From: Gillisia mitskevichiae
GTDB taxonomy: Bacteria; Bacteroidota; Bacteroidia; Flavobacteriales; Flavobacteriaceae
DNA: 64,000 nucleotides
Assembly: GCF_003634585.1 (NCBI RefSeq)
Contig: NZ_RBLG01000001.1
Coordinates: 1,054,001 to 1,118,000, forward strand
Direction: 5' to 3'
Below the pieces are notes generated by a model. The model searched no databases and was not told the DNA's origin. It worked only from the letters and a program-made list of their open reading frames with translations. The translations under genes were made by a program, and so were the position numbers. Shown piece after piece: positions 1 through 9,216 of this stretch (positions are counted from its first letter, which is position 1; each line of letters opens with the position of its first letter).

Positions 1-591
1 AACCCAATGGGGATGACCCCAAATATTATTGAAGAACGCCAAATGAATGCTGTGGCAATGGACGTTTTTTCAAGATTAATGATGGACAGGATCATCTTTT
101 TAGGTACTGGCATCAACGATCAAATAGCTAATATCATTCAAGCACAACTTTTGTTTTTAGAAAGTACAGATGCTTCCAAGGATATCCAAATATACATTAA
201 CTCTCCAGGAGGAAGTGTGTATGCTGGATTAGGGATTTATGATACTATGCAATTTATTAAGCCAGACGTGGCAACTATATGTACAGGAATGGCAGCATCT
301 ATGGGTGCAGTATTGTTATGTGCAGGTCAAAAAGGAAAACGTAGTGGATTGCCTCATTCAAGAGTAATGATACACCAACCTTTAGGAGGAGCACAGGGAC
401 AAGCGAGTGATATAGAAATTACAGCACGCGAGATCTTAAGCTTGAAAAAGGAATTGTATGATATTATTGCTAAGCACAGTGGGCAGTCTTATGAAAAAAT
501 AGAAGAAGATAGCGATAGAGACTTCTGGATGAAAGCAGATCGTGCTAAAGAGTACGGAATGATAGACGAAGTTCTAACTCGCGATAAATAG
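1..591 (+). CDS. clpP: ATP-dependent Clp protease proteolytic subunit (5' partial)
   Basis: ClpP is the serine peptidase that forms the double heptamer degrading proteins unfolded by ClpX. The frame is open to the first base of the window, and an internal ATG at 7 leaves about 30 residues fewer than usual, so the true start lies upstream. Counting from that ATG, the nucleophile is Ser98 in GMAASMGA, the catalytic His is His123 in RVMIHQP, and the aspartate region is SDRDFWM near the C-terminus. The glycine-rich substrate loop NSPGGSV is present. clpX follows on the same strand after 72 bases, the usual clpP-clpX order. Confidence 0.97.
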   Translation, partial: NPMGMTPNIIEERQMNAVAMDVFSRLMMDRIIFLGTGINDQIANIIQAQLLFLESTDASKDIQIYINSPGGSVYAGLGIYDTMQFIKPDVATICTGMAASMGAVLLCAGQKGKRSGLPHSRVMIHQPLGGAQGQASDIEITAREILSLKKELYDIIAKHSGQSYEKIEEDSDRDFWMKADRAKEYGMIDEVLTRDK

Positions 592-663
592 AATAACGTA
601 GGATACCGCTAGGATATTTCTTATATTCTAGAAATCAGTATCAACAATTTGAAATTGAAAGAA

Positions 664-1896
664 ATGGCGAAAGATGATTTAGAATGTTCCTTTTGTGGAA
701 GGAAAAAACCAGAAACTGATCTCCTGATCGCAGGTTTAGATGCACACATTTGTGATAAATGTATCGAGCAGGCTCATGGGATAGTTTTAGAAGAATCAAA
801 ACAAGGAGGTGCAAAGGAGCTTTCATCAGATTTGATGTTAAGCAAGCCTAAGGTTATAAAAGCTTTTTTAGATGAATATATCATAGGACAGGAAGCAACT
901 AAAAAAGTGATGTCTGTAGCTGTTTATAATCACTACAAAAGATTATTGCAACCTAAAAGAGAAGATGATATTGAGATCCAAAAGAGTAATATCATTATGG
1001 TAGGGGAGACCGGAACAGGGAAAACCTTAATGGCCAAAACTATCTCTAAAATGCTTAATGTTCCGTTGGCAATTGTAGATGCTACAGTATTAACGGAAGC
1101 TGGATATGTAGGAGAAGATGTAGAAGGAATTCTTACTAAACTTTTACAAGCAGCAGATTATAATGTTGAAAAAGCACAACGCGGAATTGTTTTTATAGAT
1201 GAAATAGATAAGATCGCTCGTAAAAGTGATAATCCATCTATTACCAGAGATGTTTCTGGAGAGGGCGTTCAGCAGGCTTTATTAAAGTTGTTGGAAGGAA
1301 CTACCGTGAATGTTCCGCCAAAAGGAGGAAGAAAACATCCAGACCAGAAATTCATTGAGGTAGATACAGAAAATATTCTTTTCATTGCTGGAGGAGCTTT
1401 TGATGGTATTGAGAGGAACATAAGTAAGCGTTTAAATATGCAAGCTGTTGGATTTAGTGCTTCACAAAGTGAAGATAAAATTGAACGTACCAACCTTTTA
1501 AAATATATCATTCCGAAGGATCTTAAAGATTACGGGTTAATTCCTGAAATCATCGGTCGTTTGCCAGCTCTTACCTACATGGATCCTTTGGACGAGGAAA
1601 CTTTAAGAGCAATTCTTACAGAACCTAAAAATGCTATAATCAAACAATACCAAAAGTTGTTTGAAATGGATGAGATCTCTTTTGAGATCACCGAAGATGC
1701 ACTTAACTACATTGTAGGGAAAGCGGTAGAATACAAATTAGGAGCTAGAGGATTAAGATCTTTATGCGAAGCTATTTTAACCGATGCTATGTTTGAAATG
1801 CCTGAAGGTGAAGAGAAAGAGTTAGTGGTTACAAAAGAATATGCAGAAGATAAATTGAATAAATCTACTATTAGCAAACTGAAAGCAGTTTCTTAA
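664..1896 (+). CDS. clpX: ClpX, ATP-dependent unfoldase of the ClpXP protease
   Basis: ClpX recognises substrates, unfolds them with ATP and feeds them to ClpP. The 410-residue protein starts with a C4 zinc-binding domain (Cys8, Cys11, Cys30, Cys33), followed by the AAA+ module: Walker A GETGTGKT at 114-121, pore loop GYVG at 147-150, Walker B IVFIDE at 175-180, and a ClpX-type C-terminal small domain with GARGLR. The frame extends upstream to a TTG at 649, but the ATG at 664 gives the [12 protein letters not shown] start normal for flavobacterial ClpX, so I prefer it. A strong hairpin terminator follows at 1917. Confidence 0.97.
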   Translation: MAKDDLECSFCGRKKPETDLLIAGLDAHICDKCIEQAHGIVLEESKQGGAKELSSDLMLSKPKVIKAFLDEYIIGQEATKKVMSVAVYNHYKRLLQPKREDDIEIQKSNIIMVGETGTGKTLMAKTISKMLNVPLAIVDATVLTEAGYVGEDVEGILTKLLQAADYNVEKAQRGIVFIDEIDKIARKSDNPSITRDVSGEGVQQALLKLLEGTTVNVPPKGGRKHPDQKFIEVDTENILFIAGGAFDGIERNISKRLNMQAVGFSASQSEDKIERTNLLKYIIPKDLKDYGLIPEIIGRLPALTYMDPLDEETLRAILTEPKNAIIKQYQKLFEMDEISFEITEDALNYIVGKAVEYKLGARGLRSLCEAILTDAMFEMPEGEEKELVVTKEYAEDKLNKSTISKLKAVS

Positions 1897-1916
1897 TCTG
1901 TACTTATAATCTTTAT

Positions 1917-1953
1917 AAAAAGCCATCTGTATTTTTATAGATGGCTTTTTTAT
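1917..1953 (+). terminator. Rho-independent terminator after clpX
   Basis: Perfect 12-bp arms AAAAAGCCATCT (1917-1928) and AGATGGCTTTTT (1939-1950) with a 10-base loop and a run of T. It lies 20 bases past the clpX stop codon and probably ends the clpP-clpX transcript. Confidence 0.85.
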
Positions 1954-1981
1954 TATCTTTAATTCTAAACTATTTAAGGTC

Positions 1982-2110
1982 ATGAAAGAATCAAACAACA
2001 AAGAGTTAAACTGGAAAATGATCCTAGTATTTGTTGCGGTTTTTTTGGTTGTAAGTCAAATCTTGTCAGATTGGGATCACTTCAAGGAGGGTCTGTTCTC
2101 AGCTTTTTAA
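1982..2110 (+). CDS. Small single-span membrane protein (42 aa)
   Basis: The frame encodes 42 residues: a polar N-terminus (MKESNNKELNWK), one hydrophobic segment at about residues 13-28 (MILVFVAVFLVVSQIL), and an acidic/aromatic tail (SDWDHFKEGLFSAF). Small proteins with a single hydrophobic span followed by a W-D-x-F-K-x-G tail are common in Flavobacteriia and have no known function that I can name. It follows the clpX terminator by about 30 bases. The length is short, but the composition is protein-like and the tail is conserved-looking. I believe it is real but cannot assign a role. Confidence 0.5.
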   Translation: MKESNNKELNWKMILVFVAVFLVVSQILSDWDHFKEGLFSAF

Positions 2111-2134
2111 TATATTACAAGTATTAATAACGTC

Positions 2135-2213
2135 ATTCTGAACTTGTTTCAGAATCCCATAACACGAAGTATCACTACAATAAAGACCGTGGAAATAATT
2201 CCGATAGCTATCG
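2135..2213. repeat. Intergenic palindromic repeat pair
   Basis: Two palindromes lie in the gap between the small ORF and the groEL terminator. The first has ATTCTGAA (2135-2142) and TTCAGAAT (2148-2155) around a 5-base loop. The second is a perfect 12-bp palindrome, CGATAGCTATCG, at 2202-2213. Both look like dispersed REP-like intergenic sequences common in Bacteroidota, but copy number in this genome cannot be judged from one window. Confidence 0.45.
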
Positions 2214-2262
2214 AAGATGTTTATTAATACAGTATAAAAAACTTACAGGATATATATAAAAC

Positions 2263-2294
2263 AAAAAACCCGCTTCAATTTGAAGCGGGTTTTT
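2263..2294 (-). terminator. Terminator after groEL (bidirectional)
   Basis: Stem CCCGCTTCA (2269-2277) pairs with TGAAGCGGG (2281-2289), flanked by six A on the left and five T on the right, so it can end transcripts from either side. It sits about 20 bases past the groEL stop. Confidence 0.85.
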
Positions 2295-2314
2295 ATATTT
2301 ATTGTGACTAGCCA

Positions 2315-3985
<1,671 letters not shown>

Positions 3986-4075
3986 TTATGCTAGGCATAA
4001 AAGTGAAATTTTATTAAGTTAATAATTTATAGTTCTTAATTCAAAATGCAGAATGCATTTTAAACGTGTAAGGAT

Positions 4076-4351
4076 TTACACAATTGCAAGAATATCATCT
4101 TCTCTCATGATAAGATAATCTTTCCCTTCCAATTTTAATTCGGTACCAGAATACTTACCATAAAGTACTTCATCCCCAACCTTTACGGTCATGTCATGTT
4201 TTTTAGTTCCTTTTCCAACTGCAACTACTTTACCTTTTTGTGGTTTTTCTTTTGCGGTTTCAGGAATATAAATACCAGATGCTGTTTGAGTCTCGGCAGC
4301 AGCAGGCTCGATTAGTACTCTGTCTGAAAGAGGTTTAATTTTTAAAGCCAT
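4076..4351 (-). CDS. groES: Co-chaperonin GroES
   Basis: GroES is the heptameric lid of GroEL. The 91-residue protein carries the family pattern: N-terminal [13 protein letters not shown], mobile-loop region [56 protein letters not shown] at the end. It is the first gene of the groES-groEL unit. A Bacteroidota -7-like element lies about 50 bases upstream (see the promoter entry). Stress control by a CIRCE element was looked for upstream and not seen. Confidence 0.98.
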   Translation of the reverse strand: MALKIKPLSDRVLIEPAAAETQTASGIYIPETAKEKPQKGKVVAVGKGTKKHDMTVKVGDEVLYGKYSGTELKLEGKDYLIMREDDILAIV

Positions 4352-4402
4352 TATGTAATGTATTTTAGTTAATTAATTTATTATGTACAGAGCCTAAATG
4401 AC

Positions 4403-4410
4403 CAAAATTA
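4403..4410 (-). promoter_or_regulatory. Candidate -7 element of the groES promoter
   Basis: Read on the minus strand this is TAATTTTG, matching the Bacteroidota -7 consensus TAnnTTTG. The -33 position is poor (ATGT instead of TTTG), so the call rests on the -7 box and its place about 50 bases before groES. Confidence 0.4.
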
Positions 4411-4443
4411 TGCCACGACATATATACTGACATTATGAAACAA

Positions 4444-4474
4444 AAAATGCCAGCTTATGACAAGCTGGCATTTT
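4444..4474 (-). terminator. Terminator after secG
   Basis: Perfect 13-bp arms AAAATGCCAGCTT (4444-4456) and AAGCTGGCATTTT (4462-4474) around the loop ATGAC. It separates the secG operon from groES and probably ends the minus-strand secG transcript. Confidence 0.85.
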
Positions 4475-4501
4475 AATATATATTGTAAAGAGTGCTTAGT
4501 G

Positions 4502-4846
4502 TTACTCTTGCTCTTGTTCAGTTTGAATAGGAGTTTGTGGAGTAGCTTCTGGAACTGTATTTTCTATAGTACCATCACTATCTATAACTCTAGATTCTGA
4601 GATCCCGGTTCCATCTAATACTGTAATATTAGAAAGTAAGATCAAGACTAACATTAAAGTAGCAAGGGTCCATGTACTTTTATCTAAAAAGTCTCCTGTT
4701 TTCTTTACTCCTCCAATTTGCTGACCTCCGCCACCTCCAAATGAAGATGAAAGTCCGCCGCCTTTAGGATTTTGTACCATAATGACTACTACTAGCAAAA
4801 ATGCTACAATGATTATCAATGCTAAAAAAATAGTGAATGTGCTCAT
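4502..4846 (-). CDS. secG: Preprotein translocase subunit SecG
   Basis: SecG is the small accessory subunit of the SecYEG channel in the inner membrane. The 114-residue protein has two hydrophobic spans (about residues 3-22 and 55-75) separated by the hallmark glycine-rich loop (QNPKGGGLSSSFGGGGGQQIGG). The C-terminal third is a Thr/Glu/Gln-rich tail, common in Bacteroidota SecG. The start overlaps the stop of the upstream TPR gene by four bases (ATGA), pointing to translational coupling in one operon. Confidence 0.93.
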   Translation of the reverse strand: MSTFTIFLALIIIVAFLLVVVIMVQNPKGGGLSSSFGGGGGQQIGGVKKTGDFLDKSTWTLATLMLVLILLSNITVLDGTGISESRVIDSDGTIENTVPEATPQTPIQTEQEQE

Positions 4847-5718
4847 TCTTTTCCTGTATTATTTTCTTGTAATTTCTTAATTGCCCTAATTTGGTCTGCA
4901 AAGAAACCACTTTTTTCGGGATTTTTCAAACTTAAAATCTTGAAAGCTTGAATTGCTTTTTTATAGTTTTTTTGTTCCAAATAAACCCTCGCTAAAGTTT
5001 CGGTCATTAAAGCTTCGGGAGGTACTGTTCTATCCAGTGCTATATTAGAATTAGTAGCTGGTTTATTAGGTTTTATCTTAGGACTTTTGGAAATAAAATT
5101 ATCTATAAGTTGAGATTTTCTAGACCTTAATGTAGGTTTTATATTTTGCTTCGCTGTATTTCTTTCTATAGGAGTTGCTGTGGTTAAACTTAACCATTCC
5201 GAAAAAGAATGCGATTCTTGAGAATTGAATTCTAAAGGTTTGCCAATACTTATTGGTAATTCCTCTGTAATATTTTCTTTTTCTGCCTCAATAATTGGCT
5301 GCTCTTTTAGTTTTTCAAATAAAAAGGGATCCATTACTTGATCCGATTCTATTTGCTTCATTTTTATAGCTTCGTTTATTGCAAGGCTCTTGGTGCCAAA
5401 AACTTCTTCAGGTTCGAAAACAGTAATGTTCCTTAAGCTTTCTTCCTGATTTTTAATTTGCAATGCCACTTTATCCTGAATGAATTTCGTCGAAGTTATA
5501 AAATCGAATAAAACACTTCTATCTAATGTATGGGCAGCGGTTCTTTTTAATTCAGAATTATAACGCGGACTATCTTTTGCATGTAATCCTTTAAGATAAA
5601 TCGCTCTAGCTGGCTGAAAGAATGGAAATTTCTCTAAAATACTTTCCAGTTCTGCTATTTCTGAATTTTTAACAGAAGCAGAATTTTCAAATAAGGAAGT
5701 TAATTCTTTAGAATTCAT
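4843..5718 (-). CDS. Tetratricopeptide-like protein of unknown function
   Basis: A 291-residue cytosolic-looking protein. The N-terminus (about residues 20-75) reads as alpha-helical with the FPFFQPARAIYLKGLHAKDSPRY motif split across two helices. The middle is polar and low in complexity. The end (residues about 230-275) has one TPR-like unit, ALMTETLARVYLEQKNYKKA. It is sandwiched between lptE (TAATG overlap upstream) and secG (ATGA overlap downstream), so it is in the same operon as two envelope biogenesis genes. A conserved flavobacterial protein by its look; its role is not known to me. Confidence 0.75.
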   Translation of the reverse strand: MNSKELTSLFENSASVKNSEIAELESILEKFPFFQPARAIYLKGLHAKDSPRYNSELKRTAAHTLDRSVLFDFITSTKFIQDKVALQIKNQEESLRNITVFEPEEVFGTKSLAINEAIKMKQIESDQVMDPFLFEKLKEQPIIEAEKENITEELPISIGKPLEFNSQESHSFSEWLSLTTATPIERNTAKQNIKPTLRSRKSQLIDNFISKSPKIKPNKPATNSNIALDRTVPPEALMTETLARVYLEQKNYKKAIQAFKILSLKNPEKSGFFADQIRAIKKLQENNTGKE

Positions 5719-6221
5719 TACCAGTTTGTAAGCGTTGCATTAAAAATATCTTGAGTGATCCTAGAATAGATCTCTTCTATTGCAGTGTCTAGAACAACGC
5801 CGGTTAACTGATCATCTGCAGCATAATCATAATAAAATGAAAATCGTCGTTCAATATCCTTATCCGGTTGTAAGGTATTGTAATATCTTAAGTTCACAGC
5901 AATTGTAAGCCTATTCTGAGCCGCGGTATTTTGTGCGGTTGCTGTAATTGGAGCGACATAATAATCTATAATTTCTCCTTCATAAATAAGATCACCACCG
6001 GAATTTGTTAAACTCAAATTGGTTTGACCTTGAATAAGATCTTGCAACTGTAATGTAAAAGCTCTGTCTATTCCTGGTTCAACAATATCTGAAGTATTCT
6101 GAAAATAATTTACTTGAAATGTTTTAGCTGCACCAGTATCTGCTCCGGTAAAAGAATAGATACCACAAGATTGTAAGCAGAACATCAAAAAGCAACTTAA
6201 AATAACACCAATCTTTTTCAT
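5718..6221 (-). CDS. lptE: LPS assembly lipoprotein LptE
   Basis: LptE is the outer-membrane lipoprotein that plugs LptD and helps insert lipopolysaccharide. The 167-residue protein has a lipoprotein signal with the lipobox cysteine at Cys19 (LQSCGIYSF), then the LptE-like pattern: GADTGAAKTFQVNYFQN, a stretch on FTLQLQDLIQGQTNLSL, and the strand motif GGDLIYEGEIIDY. Sequence conservation in this family is low, so the call also relies on length, lipobox and gene order, which is typical for Flavobacteriaceae (sigma-54 activator, lptE, TPR protein, secG). Confidence 0.87.
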   Translation of the reverse strand: MKKIGVILSCFLMFCLQSCGIYSFTGADTGAAKTFQVNYFQNTSDIVEPGIDRAFTLQLQDLIQGQTNLSLTNSGGDLIYEGEIIDYYVAPITATAQNTAAQNRLTIAVNLRYYNTLQPDKDIERRFSFYYDYAADDQLTGVVLDTAIEEIYSRITQDIFNATLTNW

Positions 6222-6263
6222 TGAAAATAAATATTTAACTTTTTAAATCTACCGTATTAAGAC

Positions 6264-7517
6264 CTAAAGATCGTATTGCTTAATTTTTCTATATAAAGTT
6301 CGTTCGCTTATTCCCAACTCTTCAGCAGCGCTTTTTCGTTTTCCGCTATGTCTTTCCAAAGATTTTTTTATTAGCTCTAATTCTTTATCTTGTAAAGAAA
6401 GGGTTTCTTCCTCTTCTATTTCTTCAGCAAAATAATATTTATCTTCTTTTTCTTGAGAAGAATTTTGAGGTATTTGTAAAATACTTCTTTCTTCCTCTTC
6501 TTGATCTTCTATGTCTTGCTCATCCTCATTTTCCCCATAAATCTTTTGGATAAGTCCCTCATGTTCATCTTTAACATCTTTAAGGTTTCCACTTTCCATC
6601 AATTTCATGGTAAGTTTCTTAAGATCATTTAAATCGCTTTTCATATCAAAAAGCACTTTATATAAGATCTCTCTCTCATTGCTAAAATCGCTCTCTTTCT
6701 TTTTTTCAGCAATAACAGCGGGTAAATTACTACCTATATTAGGAAGATAGCTTTTAATCTTAGCGCCATTAATACTTCTCTCTTGTTCTAAAACCGAAAT
6801 TTGCTCGGCTACATTGCGTAATTGACGAATATTTCCTCCCCATTGATATTTCTGAAGCAATTCTACTGCATCATCTTCTAGCCTAATGGTAGGCATCTTA
6901 TATTTAATAGCGAAATCTGCAGCAAACTTTCTAAATAATAAATGGATGTCGTCTTTTCTATCTCTTAAAGGTGGAAGGTTAATTTCTACCGTACTTAATC
7001 TATAATAAAGATCTTCCCGGAACTTTTCTTTTTTAATAGCATCGAACATATTTAGGTTTGTGGCAGCTACTATTCTAACATTTGTTTTTTGAACATTGGA
7101 AGATCCAACTTTTATAAACTCACCATTCTCTAAAACCCTTAATAATCTAACCTGGGTTGTTAATGGAAGTTCTCCAACTTCATCTAGAAAGATAGTTCCG
7201 CCATCGGCAACTTCAAAATAACCATTTCGGGTTGAGGTAGCTCCTGTGAAAGCCCCTTTTTCGTGACCAAATAATTCACTGTCTATTGTGCCTTCTGGAA
7301 TTGCTCCGCAGTTTACGGCAATATATTTCCCATGCTTTCTATGAGATAGGGAGTGAATGATTTTTGGAATACTTTCTTTTCCAACTCCACTTTCTCCTGT
7401 AACCAACACAGAAATATCTGTAGGTGCTACTTGAATCGCTTTTTCTACTGCACGATTTAATACCGGATCGTTCCCTATGATCTCAAATCGCTGTTTTATT
7501 GCTTGAACTGATTCCAT
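6264..7517 (-). CDS. Sigma-54 interacting transcriptional activator (orphan, no receiver)
   Basis: This is a bacterial enhancer-binding protein: an AAA+ ATPase that remodels RNA polymerase bound to sigma-54. The 417-residue protein begins directly with the AAA+ domain: Walker A GESGVGKE near residue 40, the sigma-54 contact loop GAFTGAT, Walker B GGTIFLDEVGEL. A long acidic linker (EDEQDIEDQEEEE) joins it to a C-terminal Fis-type helix-turn-helix (KRKSAAEELGISERTLYRK). There is no N-terminal receiver or GAF domain, so how its activity is controlled is not visible. It begins the minus-strand group that contains lptE and secG. Its targets are unknown. Confidence 0.92.
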   Translation of the reverse strand: MESVQAIKQRFEIIGNDPVLNRAVEKAIQVAPTDISVLVTGESGVGKESIPKIIHSLSHRKHGKYIAVNCGAIPEGTIDSELFGHEKGAFTGATSTRNGYFEVADGGTIFLDEVGELPLTTQVRLLRVLENGEFIKVGSSNVQKTNVRIVAATNLNMFDAIKKEKFREDLYYRLSTVEINLPPLRDRKDDIHLLFRKFAADFAIKYKMPTIRLEDDAVELLQKYQWGGNIRQLRNVAEQISVLEQERSINGAKIKSYLPNIGSNLPAVIAEKKKESDFSNEREILYKVLFDMKSDLNDLKKLTMKLMESGNLKDVKDEHEGLIQKIYGENEDEQDIEDQEEEERSILQIPQNSSQEKEDKYYFAEEIEEEETLSLQDKELELIKKSLERHSGKRKSAAEELGISERTLYRKIKQYDL

Positions 7518-7594
7518 ATATTTCTTACCTATTGCTTATTGGCTTATGCCAGGTTGCAACTTTAAATTTATATAAATTTTTTATTGGCGTATAA

Positions 7595-9040
7595 TTAATT
7601 ATGGATGCTGTATCCAACCGGTTTTCCTAATAAAGTCCCACTTGTACAATCGGTTATCTCAACATTAACGAATTCTCCAATCTTATAGTTTTCTTTATCA
7701 AAAACGGCAACTGCATTGTAAGTTGTTCTACCACTCCATTGCTGGTCAGATTTTTTTGACTCTCTTTCTATAAGTACTTCAACTGTTTTACCAATAAAAC
7801 TTTGTGTTCTAAGAAGTGAATGTCCTCGTTGAAGTTTTACGATTTCTGCAAGTCTTCGTTGTTTTATATCTTCAGGAACATCATCTTCAAATTTCTTAGC
7901 ACCTAAGGTTCCAGGTCTTTCAGAATATGAGTACATATACCCAAAATCATATTTCACATATTCCATTAGAGATAATGTGTCTTGATGATCTTCTTCTGTT
8001 TCGCCACAAAATCCTGCGATCATATCTTGAGAAATAGTACAATCTGGAATTCTCTTTCTTATGTTATCTATAAGTGTAAAATATTCTTCTCTTGTATGCA
8101 GCCTGTTCATTCTTTCCAATACTGCATTACTTCCGCTTTGTACAGGTAAGTGAATGTGTTTGCAAATATTTGGATATTTTACCATCATGTCTACCACATC
8201 CATCGTCATGTCCTGCGGATTAGAAGTAGAAAAACGAATGCGTAATTTTGGATGTGCTTCAGCAACAATTTTAAGTAAAGTCGCAAAATTAGTTGCAGTT
8301 GCTTTTTCTATTTCAGAAGCATTTTTAAAATCCTTTTTAAGCCCGCCGCCATACCATAAGTAACTATCTACATTCTGCCCAAGGAGAGTGATCTCTTTAA
8401 AACCTTTACTTGCCAGATCATTAACTTCTTCCATAATACTCTGTGGATCCCGACTTCTTTCCCGACCTCTTGTAAAAGGAACCACACAAAAAGTACACAT
8501 ATTATCACAGCCTCTAGTAATAGAGACCAAGGCAGAAACTCCATTGCTTTGCAACCTTAAAGGAGAAATGTCGCCATAAGTTTCATCTTTAGAGAGAAGA
8601 ACATTTACTGCATTTCTTCCTTCTTCTACCTCATTTATAAGATTAGGAAGATCTTTATAAGCATCTGGCCCTACAACAAGATCTACGATCTTTTCTTCTT
8701 CTAAAAATTTGCTTTTTAAACGCTCGGCCATACAGCCTAGTACCCCAACCTTCATTTTTGGGTTTATTCTCTTTACAGCATTGTATTTTTGTAAACGCTT
8801 TCTAACAGTTTGTTCTGCTTTATCTCTAATAGAGCAGGTATTTACTAAAACAAGGTCTGCGTCTTCTAAATTTTGGGTAGTATTAAAGCCTTCTTTTTCA
8901 AGTATGGAGGCTACGATCTCACTATCGCTAAAATTCATTGCGCAGCCATAGCTCTCAATGAATAACTTCCTCTTGTTTTCGGCTTTTGGCTCTATAACTA
9001 GGGTGTTCCCCTGTAATTTTTCATCTATGATCTTCTCCAT
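7595..9040 (-). CDS. miaB: tRNA-2-methylthio-N6-dimethylallyladenosine synthase MiaB
   Basis: MiaB is a radical SAM methylthiotransferase that adds a methylthio group to isopentenyl-A37 of tRNAs. The 481-residue protein has the N-terminal cluster-binding domain with Cys33, Cys69 and Cys103, the radical SAM motif C178-x3-C182-x2-C185 (GCDNMCTFC), and a C-terminal TRAM domain (about residues 410-475). A 15-residue N-terminal extension before [10 protein letters not shown] is typical for the family in Flavobacteriia. It lies just upstream of the sigma-54 activator gene on the same strand, 77 bases apart. Confidence 0.95.
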   Translation of the reverse strand: MEKIIDEKLQGNTLVIEPKAENKRKLFIESYGCAMNFSDSEIVASILEKEGFNTTQNLEDADLVLVNTCSIRDKAEQTVRKRLQKYNAVKRINPKMKVGVLGCMAERLKSKFLEEEKIVDLVVGPDAYKDLPNLINEVEEGRNAVNVLLSKDETYGDISPLRLQSNGVSALVSITRGCDNMCTFCVVPFTRGRERSRDPQSIMEEVNDLASKGFKEITLLGQNVDSYLWYGGGLKKDFKNASEIEKATATNFATLLKIVAEAHPKLRIRFSTSNPQDMTMDVVDMMVKYPNICKHIHLPVQSGSNAVLERMNRLHTREEYFTLIDNIRKRIPDCTISQDMIAGFCGETEEDHQDTLSLMEYVKYDFGYMYSYSERPGTLGAKKFEDDVPEDIKQRRLAEIVKLQRGHSLLRTQSFIGKTVEVLIERESKKSDQQWSGRTTYNAVAVFDKENYKIGEFVNVEITDCTSGTLLGKPVGYSIHN

Positions 9041-9188
9041 ATGTCAATCGTATCCAATAGGTAATTTAGCTTGCAAAGATAGGTTTTACTGTGATTATGA
9101 CAAAGTGACAGCAGGAAAAATTATAGACATTAATTCCCCTTGTATGGCGGAATTTTCAGGATATTGATAACATATTTAAAAATTCCTC

Positions 9189-9196
9189 TACTTTTG
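9189..9196 (+). promoter_or_regulatory. Candidate -7 element of the topA promoter
   Basis: TACTTTTG matches the Bacteroidota -7 consensus TAnnTTTG, 21 bases before the topA start codon. The only -33-like TTG (9164-9166) is spaced at 22 bases, slightly long. Confidence 0.5.
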
Positions 9197-9216
9197 CAGC
9201 TAGAAAAAAGACAAAC

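Noticed and set aside
649-663. TTG start giving a longer ClpX
   Set aside because: The ATG at 664 gives the normal [13 protein letters not shown]-terminus; the extension adds five residues with no support.
4352-4500. CIRCE heat-shock operator before groES
   Set aside because: The 9-bp inverted repeat TTAGCACTC-N9-GAGTGCTAA is not present; only a terminator and a -7-like box were seen.
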